A DNA stretch of 64,000 nt, from the NCBI GenBank assembly GCA_017651265.1, contig JAGCDO010000059.1, positions 41,249 through 105,248 on the forward strand, in the 5' to 3' direction. The stretch is from Prevotella sp. Its GTDB lineage: Bacteria > Bacteroidota > Bacteroidia > Bacteroidales > Bacteroidaceae. Shown here piece by piece: positions 58,907 through 64,000 of the stretch. The notes beneath the pieces are model-generated. The model had not been told where the DNA came from. It ran no database searches and saw nothing but the letters and a program-made list of their open reading frames with translations. The position numbers and the translations under genes are program-made. Every line of letters starts with the position of its first letter. The stretch's first letter is position 1.

Positions 58907-60754
58907 ATGGCAGAACAACTTGAAGTGAAAGAGCTCGACCAGGTGGTCGTACGCTTCTCTGGTGACTCCGGCGATGGTATGCAGCTTGCCGGTAACATTT
59001 TCTCTACGGTCAGTGCTACCGTAGGTAATGGTATCTCTACATTTCCCGACTATCCCGCAGATATCCGTGCCCCGCAAGGATCATTGACAGGTGTGAGCGG
59101 TTTCCAGGTGCATATCGGTGCCGGAAAGGTTTATACGCCTGGTGATTTGTGTGATGTACTGGTGGCTATGAATGCTGCAGCACTGAAGACTCAGTATCGC
59201 TACGCAAAGCCACAGGCTACCATCATCATCGATACAGACTCCTTTGGACCGAATGATCTCAAGAAGGCTGCGTTCCAGACAGAGGATTATCTGGGAGAGA
59301 TGGGTATTGATCCCGACCGTGTGATTCAGTGCCCGCTGACAACCATGGTAAAAGAGTGTCTTCAAGACAGCGGTATGGACAACAAGGCTGTCCTCAAGTG
59401 CCGTAATATGTTCGCCCTCGGATTGGTGTGCTGGTTGTTCAACCGCGACCTGAACCTGGTGGCTAATTTCCTTCGTGAGAAGTTTGCCAAGAAACCAGCT
59501 ATCGCCGAGAACAACATCAAGGTGGTACAGGCAGGTTTCGATTATGGTCATAACACCCATGCCAGTGTTCCCGCCACCTATCGTATTGAATCTAAGGAAA
59601 AGGTGCCTGGACGATATATGGATATCACAGGTAATAAGGCTACTGCCTACGGACTGATTGCTGCTGCTGAGAAAGCAGGACTCCGTCTGTATCTGGGTAG
59701 CTATCCTATCACTCCTGCCACCGATATTCTTCATGAATTGTCCAAGCACAAGAGCTGCGGTGTCATCACCGTTCAGTGCGAGGATGAGATCAGCGGTTGT
59801 GCCAGTTCTGTAGGCGCTGCCTTTGCAGGTGCCCTGGCTGTTACCTCTACCTCCGGTCCTGGTGTTTGTCTGAAATCAGAGGCCATGAACCTGGCAGTGA
59901 TCGATGAGTTGCCTTTGGTGATTGTCGATGTACAGCGTGGCGGACCTTCAACGGGTCTTCCCACCAAGAGTGAGCAGACCGACTTGCTGCAGGCGCTTTA
60001 TGGTAGAAATGGTGAGAGTCCGATGCCCGTGATTGCAGCTACCAGTCCTACCGACTGCTTCGATGCTGCTTATGAGGCTTCCAAGATTGCCTTGGAGCAT
60101 CTTACACCAGTAGTATTGCTTACGGATGCTTTCATTGCTAATGGCTCTGCCGCTTGGAAACTGCCGAAGATGGAAGAACTGCCAGTCATCAAGCCTCACT
60201 ATGTAACTCCTGAGATGAAGGGTAACTATACTCCGTATTTCCGTGATGAGGAGACCAAGGTGCGCTATTGGGCTATTCCTGGACAGGAGGGTTACACCCA
60301 CATCCTTGGTGGTCTGGAGAAGGACGGTAAGACTGGCGCTATCTCTACAGAACCTGAGAACCATGATATGATGTGCCGTCTGCGTGCAGAGAAGGTGGCA
60401 AAGATTCCTGTTCCCGACCTGACGGTTGAAGGCGACAAGGATGCCGACCTGCTCATTGTGGGCTTCGGCTCCACCTACGGTCATCTGCATGCTGCCATGG
60501 ACGAGCTTCGTGCAAAAGGCAACAAGGTGGCCCTGGCACAGTTCAAGTATATCAACCCGCTGCCGAAGAATACAGCAGAGGTGCTCTCTAAGTATAAGAA
60601 GGTAGTGGTAGCAGAACAGAACCTCGGACAGCTTGCCGCATACCTGCGTTCCAAGGTAGATGGTTTTGTTCCCTATCAGTTCAATCAGGTAAAGGGACAG
60701 CCTTTCGTGGTGAGTGAACTCGTAAATGCATTCGAACAGATAATCAAGAATTAA
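58907..60754 (+). CDS. korA: 2-oxoacid:ferredoxin oxidoreductase alpha subunit (gamma-alpha fusion)
   Basis: About 615 residues. Residues 1-190 are the gamma domain (VVVRFSGDSGDGMQLAGN), followed by the alpha pyrimidine-binding domain (GLRLYLGSYPITPATDILHE, VITVQCEDEISGCASSVGAA and TSTSGPGVCLKSEAMNLAVI) and a C-terminal domain with LIVGFGSTYGHLHAAM. This is the 2-oxoglutarate (Kor) type. It oxidises 2-oxoglutarate to succinyl-CoA, reducing ferredoxin, or runs reductively. The frame opens upstream to a TTG, but MAEQLEVKELDQ at 58907 is preferred. The beta gene starts right after the stop, so it is one operon. No promoter box of good quality was found; AACTTTG at 58858 is a weak candidate. Confidence 0.95.
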   Translation: MAEQLEVKELDQVVVRFSGDSGDGMQLAGNIFSTVSATVGNGISTFPDYPADIRAPQGSLTGVSGFQVHIGAGKVYTPGDLCDVLVAMNAAALKTQYRYAKPQATIIIDTDSFGPNDLKKAAFQTEDYLGEMGIDPDRVIQCPLTTMVKECLQDSGMDNKAVLKCRNMFALGLVCWLFNRDLNLVANFLREKFAKKPAIAENNIKVVQAGFDYGHNTHASVPATYRIESKEKVPGRYMDITGNKATAYGLIAAAEKAGLRLYLGSYPITPATDILHELSKHKSCGVITVQCEDEISGCASSVGAAFAGALAVTSTSGPGVCLKSEAMNLAVIDELPLVIVDVQRGGPSTGLPTKSEQTDLLQALYGRNGESPMPVIAATSPTDCFDAAYEASKIALEHLTPVVLLTDAFIANGSAAWKLPKMEELPVIKPHYVTPEMKGNYTPYFRDEETKVRYWAIPGQEGYTHILGGLEKDGKTGAISTEPENHDMMCRLRAEKVAKIPVPDLTVEGDKDADLLIVGFGSTYGHLHAAMDELRAKGNKVALAQFKYINPLPKNTAEVLSKYKKVVVAEQNLGQLAAYLRSKVDGFVPYQFNQVKGQPFVVSELVNAFEQIIKN

Positions 60755-61762
60755 ATGAGTATGTTTACAGCAAATGATTATAAAAAGGGACAACCCCGTT
60801 GGTGTCCCGGTTGCGGCGATCACTTCTTCCTTGCTTCGCTGCATAAGGCCATGGCCGAGGTAGGTGTTGCACCTCATGAGATGGCCGTGATCTCAGGTAT
60901 CGGTTGTTCCAGTCGTCTGCCTTATTATGTCAGCACATATGCCATGCAGACCATTCATGGTCGTGCTGCCTCTATTGCCACTGGTGCCAAGGTTGTCAAT
61001 CCCGACCTCACCATCTGGCAGATCTCCGGTGATGGTGACGGACTGGCTATTGGAGGTAACCACTTCATCCATGCCATGCGCCGTAATATCGACCTGAACA
61101 TGATTCTGCTGAACAACAGGATCTATGGTCTGACCAAAGGACAGTACTCGCCGACCTCTCCTCGCGGATTCGTCAGCAAGTCATCTCCTTATGGTACAGT
61201 AGAAGATCCGTTCCGTCCTGCTGAGCTCTGCTTCGGTGCCCGCGGAAAGTTCTTTGCTCGTTCGGTGGCTACTGATAATGCCGAGACAGTAGAGATCCTG
61301 AAGGCTGCATACAACCATAAAGGTGCCGCTGTGTGCGAGATTCTGCAGAACTGCGTGATCTTCAACAACGGTTGCTATGATCCGATCTATACCAAGGAAG
61401 GACGAAAGAAGAACTGTATCTATGTACGCCATGGCGAGAAGCTGGTGTTTGGCGAGAACAACGAGTTCGGTCTGGTACAGGATGGCTTTGGACTGAAGGT
61501 GGTGACTATCGGACAGGATGGCTATACCCTTGATGATGTATTGGTACATGATGCTCACTGCGAGGATGATACCCTGCAACTGAAGTTGGCCATGATGGAC
61601 AATGAGCATGGTTTCCCTGTAGCACTTGGTGTGATTCGCGATGTGGCTGCTCCTACTTATAACGAAGCTGTTCATGCACAGCTGGCAGAGGTAAGCGCAC
61701 AGAAGAAGTACCATAACTTCATGGAATTACTTGAAACAAACGATACTTGGGAGGTGAAATAA
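60755..61762 (+). CDS. korB: 2-oxoacid:ferredoxin oxidoreductase beta subunit
   Basis: A 335-residue TPP-binding subunit. PRWCPGCGDHFFLASLHKAM and GIGCSSRLPYYVSTYAMQT have the cluster and TPP Cys residues, and the TPP motif starts SGDGDGLAIGGNHFIHAMRR with NN about 18 residues on (LLNNRIYGLTKGQYSPTS). It joins the alpha subunit encoded directly before (stop TAA followed at once by ATG). The pair handles 2-oxoglutarate or a close 2-oxoacid. A strong terminator follows. Confidence 0.96.
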   Translation: MSMFTANDYKKGQPRWCPGCGDHFFLASLHKAMAEVGVAPHEMAVISGIGCSSRLPYYVSTYAMQTIHGRAASIATGAKVVNPDLTIWQISGDGDGLAIGGNHFIHAMRRNIDLNMILLNNRIYGLTKGQYSPTSPRGFVSKSSPYGTVEDPFRPAELCFGARGKFFARSVATDNAETVEILKAAYNHKGAAVCEILQNCVIFNNGCYDPIYTKEGRKKNCIYVRHGEKLVFGENNEFGLVQDGFGLKVVTIGQDGYTLDDVLVHDAHCEDDTLQLKLAMMDNEHGFPVALGVIRDVAAPTYNEAVHAQLAEVSAQKKYHNFMELLETNDTWEVK

Positions 61763-61771
61763 TCACCCCCC

Positions 61772-61807
61772 AAGTAAATAGATCTCTAAAAAACTATTTA
61801 CTTTTTT
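61772..61807 (+). terminator. Terminator after korAB
   Basis: AAGTAAATAG (61772-61781) and CTATTTACTT (61794-61803) pair over 10 bp, loop of 12, then T-run to 61807. Confidence 0.82.
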
Positions 61808-61828
61808 ACTAACTAACAATCCTTGCTT

Positions 61829-62470
61829 ATGAAGCGCTTGATCTTTACAACGGTTTTAATGCTGGCTATCCTCAAAGGAGTTGCCCAGCAGATCACATCA
61901 GCCCTTACTGTCTATCCGGATTTCCGGCCTGCTACTGTTCTTCTGGCTGATGGAGGAAAGCTGAAGGTTCCCTTGGCCAACATTTTCTTGAAAAACAGCT
62001 CACTTCTGTATATGAGTGATAAGCTGGTCAAAGAGGCTGACATGAACAGGGTGATGCAAGTCGATTTCGACGACCGCACCTATATCCGTATTGACAGTGT
62101 GTTGGCTTATCAGGTGGGTGCTGTTGGAGAGAATGCGCTCTATTGTGCCAATGTCATTGACATCAAATCCTATAAACAAACGATTGCCAATAGTGCGAAC
62201 ATCACGAACCTCGACCTTAGCAATCTCACCAACATGAACATGCTCAGCTTCAACACCATTGATGCTATCGGGAAGGATAGTGTGCAGTTCCCTGTTATCC
62301 CTATCTACTATTTCCGCATAGACAACAAGTTCGTGCTTGTTCATGAGCGGCATCTCAAGCGCTTCCTGTCCAAAGAGAAAGTCAGACTCATGGAGTCGGC
62401 CACGAATCTTCCGAAATTCAGCTGGACCGACGAGCAGTCGCTGATGAAGATGCTGGAGATGCTCAAATAG
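61829..62470 (+). CDS. Secreted protein of unknown function
   Basis: A 213-residue protein from the ATG at 61829 (a TTG six bases earlier is an alternative). The signal peptide MKRLIFTTVLMLAILKGVAQ is followed by beta-rich sequence: FRPATVLLADGGKLKVPLAN, LLYMSDKLVKEADMNRVMQV, YIRIDSVLAYQVGAVGENAL and FRIDNKFVLVHERHLKRFLS. It looks like a soluble periplasmic domain; no family recognised. It is short of conserved motifs and sits alone between korB and upp. The stop is seven bases from the convergent upp gene. Confidence 0.72.
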   Translation: MKRLIFTTVLMLAILKGVAQQITSALTVYPDFRPATVLLADGGKLKVPLANIFLKNSSLLYMSDKLVKEADMNRVMQVDFDDRTYIRIDSVLAYQVGAVGENALYCANVIDIKSYKQTIANSANITNLDLSNLTNMNMLSFNTIDAIGKDSVQFPVIPIYYFRIDNKFVLVHERHLKRFLSKEKVRLMESATNLPKFSWTDEQSLMKMLEMLK

Positions 62471-62476
62471 GATTTC

Positions 62477-63133
62477 CTATAGCTTTTCGCCGTAACACAG
62501 GTCACCTGCATCACCGAATCCAGGGACGATATACTTATGCTCGTTCATACCGGGATCGATAGCTGCGCACCAAACAATAGCGTTTTCAGGTAAGGTCTGT
62601 TTCACCATGTCTATGCCTTCCGGTGTGGCAATCACACAGGCCACATGAATCTGTTTGGGCTTGCCTGTTTTCACCAGGGCTTCAATGGCAGCAGCCATGC
62701 TTCCACCTGTGGCGAGCATGGGATCGGCAATAATCAGTGTCTTCCCCTTCACGCTGGGCGAAGCCATATATTCCGTATGGATTCCCACTTCCGTATGTTC
62801 ACGATTGGTGTACATACGATAGGCTGATACGAAGGCATTCTCAGCTTTGTCGAAAACCTGCAGGAAACCTTCGTGAAACGGTAATCCAGCCCTAAGTACT
62901 GTAGCCACCACAATCTCATCCTTTGGTAAGGGGATGTCGAGCGTTCCCAACGGAGTGGTTATGGTCTTCGACTTGTATTCTAATGTCTTCGACAGTTCAA
63001 AGGCCATCATCTCGCCAACCCGTTTGATATTGTTTCTGAAAAGCAGGCGGTTCTGCTGATACTTCTTGTCGCGCAACTCAGCCATGTACTGGTTCATGAT
63101 GCTGTTGCTTTCACTGAAATTGATTACTTGCAT
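62477..63133 (-). CDS. upp: Uracil phosphoribosyltransferase
   Basis: A 218-residue type I phosphoribosyltransferase that converts uracil and PRPP to UMP. The PRPP loop is LIIADPMLATGGSMAAAIEA, the flexible and base-recognition parts are LRAGLPFHEGFL and YIVPGFGDAGDLCYG. The start ATG at 63133 is preceded by its own -7 box. Full length; monocistronic. Confidence 0.95.
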   Translation of the reverse strand: MQVINFSESNSIMNQYMAELRDKKYQQNRLLFRNNIKRVGEMMAFELSKTLEYKSKTITTPLGTLDIPLPKDEIVVATVLRAGLPFHEGFLQVFDKAENAFVSAYRMYTNREHTEVGIHTEYMASPSVKGKTLIIADPMLATGGSMAAAIEALVKTGKPKQIHVACVIATPEGIDMVKQTLPENAIVWCAAIDPGMNEHKYIVPGFGDAGDLCYGEKL

Positions 63134-63153
63134 AGTTTATATGAAATTAAGCG

Positions 63154-63161
63154 CAAAGATA
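63154..63161 (-). promoter_or_regulatory. Promoter -7 box for upp
   Basis: TATCTTTG on the minus strand, 20 bases before the ATG at 63133. Confidence 0.7.
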
Positions 63162-63319
63162 CTTTCGCTCGACAAAGTTAGTAAAAGTTGAAACAATTTT
63201 GCAAAGTCAGTTTTGCAAAAGAGCGAAGTCGGTCGGAATTTTTAATTTCTTTAACCTAAAAAGAATTGTGTGCGCGCAAAATAATCTAATTTCTTGATTC
63301 TTAATTCTTAATAAATTCG

Positions 63320-63327
63320 TAACTTTG
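63320..63327 (+). promoter_or_regulatory. Promoter -7 box for pckA
   Basis: TAACTTTG, 80 bases before the ATG at 63408. The leader is AT-rich without obvious hairpins. Upstream at 63196 and 63211 are two TTTTGCAAA direct copies of unknown meaning. Confidence 0.68.
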
Positions 63328-63407
63328 CAGCCGTGATTAAAGGTATTAGGTTTTCCCTTCTACTGAAAGATTGATTGAGGATTCATAACTTAAATTTTAT
63401 AGATAAT

Positions 63408-64000
63408 ATGGCAAAGTTAGATTTGACACAGTATGGCATCACAGGTTCAACTGTGATTGCTCATAATCCGTCGTATGAGTACCTCTTCGAAGAGGAGACA
63501 AAGGCTGGGCTTGAGGGTTTCGACAAAGGTGTAAACACTGAGCTCAATGCCGTGAACGTGATGACAGGTATCTATACCGGCCGTTCGCCTAAGGATAAGT
63601 ACATCGTGAAAGATGCACAGAGCGAGGATAAGGTTTGGTGGACAACTGACGAATACAAGAACGACAACCACCCCATGAGCGAGGAGGTTTGGGCTAAGGT
63701 TAAGGAGATTGCCATCAAGGAGCTCTGCAACAAGGAGCTTTACGTAGTTGACGCTTTCTGCGGTGCTAACGAGGCAACCCGTCTGGCTGTTCGTTTCATC
63801 GTTGAGGTTGCTTGGCAGGCTCACTTTGTAAAGAACATGTTCATCCAGCCCACCGCTGAGGAGCTGGAGAAGTTCGAGCCTAACTTCGTTATCTATAATG
63901 CTTCTAAGGCAAAGGTTGAGAACTACAAGGAGCTGGGTCTGAACTCAGAGACTTGTGTTGCTTTCAATACTACTACTCGTGAGCAGTGCATCATCAACAC
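63408..64000 (+). CDS. pckA: Phosphoenolpyruvate carboxykinase (ATP), N-terminal part
   Basis: The first 197 codons are present and run off the window end. The peptide MAKLDLTQYGITGSTVIAHN, YEYLFEEETKAGLEGFDKG and the highly conserved VMTGIYTGRSPKDKYIVKD (substrate-side RSPKD) identify ATP-dependent PEP carboxykinase. VWWTTDEYKNDNHPMSEEVW and LYVVDAFCGANEATRLAVRF follow as in the family. In Prevotella it runs mainly towards oxaloacetate, fixing CO2 and making ATP, feeding the fumarate reductase route. The catalytic metal and ATP loops lie beyond the window. Confidence 0.95.
   Translation, partial: MAKLDLTQYGITGSTVIAHNPSYEYLFEEETKAGLEGFDKGVNTELNAVNVMTGIYTGRSPKDKYIVKDAQSEDKVWWTTDEYKNDNHPMSEEVWAKVKEIAIKELCNKELYVVDAFCGANEATRLAVRFIVEVAWQAHFVKNMFIQPTAEELEKFEPNFVIYNASKAKVENYKELGLNSETCVAFNTTTREQCIIN

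Overview
The window reads as a chromosomal segment of a gut or rumen Bacteroidota, most likely Prevotella in the broad sense (Prevotella, Segatella, Xylanibacter). The evidence is promoters of the Bacteroidetes type (TTTG, about 20 bases, TAnnTTTG), weak Shine-Dalgarno sites, many secreted and outer-membrane proteins with Bacteroidota-style C-terminal tails, and a fermentation gene set based on succinate. No rRNA, tRNA, CRISPR array, phage or transposase gene was found. The genus is an inference from gene style; no alignment was run.

Layout. 1-956: end of fumarate reductase (flavoprotein and iron-sulfur subunits). 1019-3788: MurQ etherase and two DMT-family permeases. 3878-5540: a long structured leader ending in a possible attenuator, then an AT-rich leucine-rich-repeat surface protein. 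5541-6302: a gene-free stretch with two 22-bp tandem arrays. 6303-16231: GH30-DUF1593 fusion, uracil-DNA-glycosylase-like protein, GH97 glycosidase, M3 peptidase, SH3 protein and LD-carboxypeptidase. 16241-20427 (minus): GH10 xylanase with carbohydrate-binding modules, DUF3237 protein and an oxidoreductase. 20714-22219: CoA-transferase. 22357-24671: ECF sigma factor operon. 24839-28606: cysS and RNase R, convergent. 28721-33614: epimerase, PAP2 phosphatase, a large surface protein and a small acidic peptide. 34066-40191: miaB, MsbA-like exporter, LpxL-like acyltransferase, Kdo-kinase-like protein and a glycosyltransferase, an envelope cluster. 40202-46150 (minus): LtaS-like transferase, TerC, Dus, DprA and a thioesterase. 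46388-53404: rbfA, LolC/E-like permease, a second LtaS-like protein, patatin, and GT2 and ArnT-like glycosyltransferases. 53587-64000: pantothenate kinase, outer-membrane barrel, Na/Pi cotransporter, nucleoside kinase, KorAB, upp and the start of pckA.

How it fits together. Fumarate reductase, PEP carboxykinase, 2-oxoacid:ferredoxin oxidoreductase and the CoA-transferase belong to the PEP-oxaloacetate-fumarate-succinate fermentation typical of Prevotella. The glycosidases (GH10, GH30, GH97) supply sugars from plant polymers. Several genes build or modify lipid A and surface glycans.

The most unusual signal is repeat DNA. A 146-bp element with about 35-bp G/A-rich terminal inverted repeats is present twice at identical length, with diverged, partial or single-arm copies nearby. 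Several of these, and other short repeat families, run in frame into the coding regions of conserved housekeeping genes (MiaB, Dus, RNase R, an epimerase, an LpxL-like protein), adding peptide inserts or new C-termini. This resembles the Rickettsia palindromic elements, but I know of no description of it here. A second theme is intergenic arrays with an exact 22-bp period at five places.
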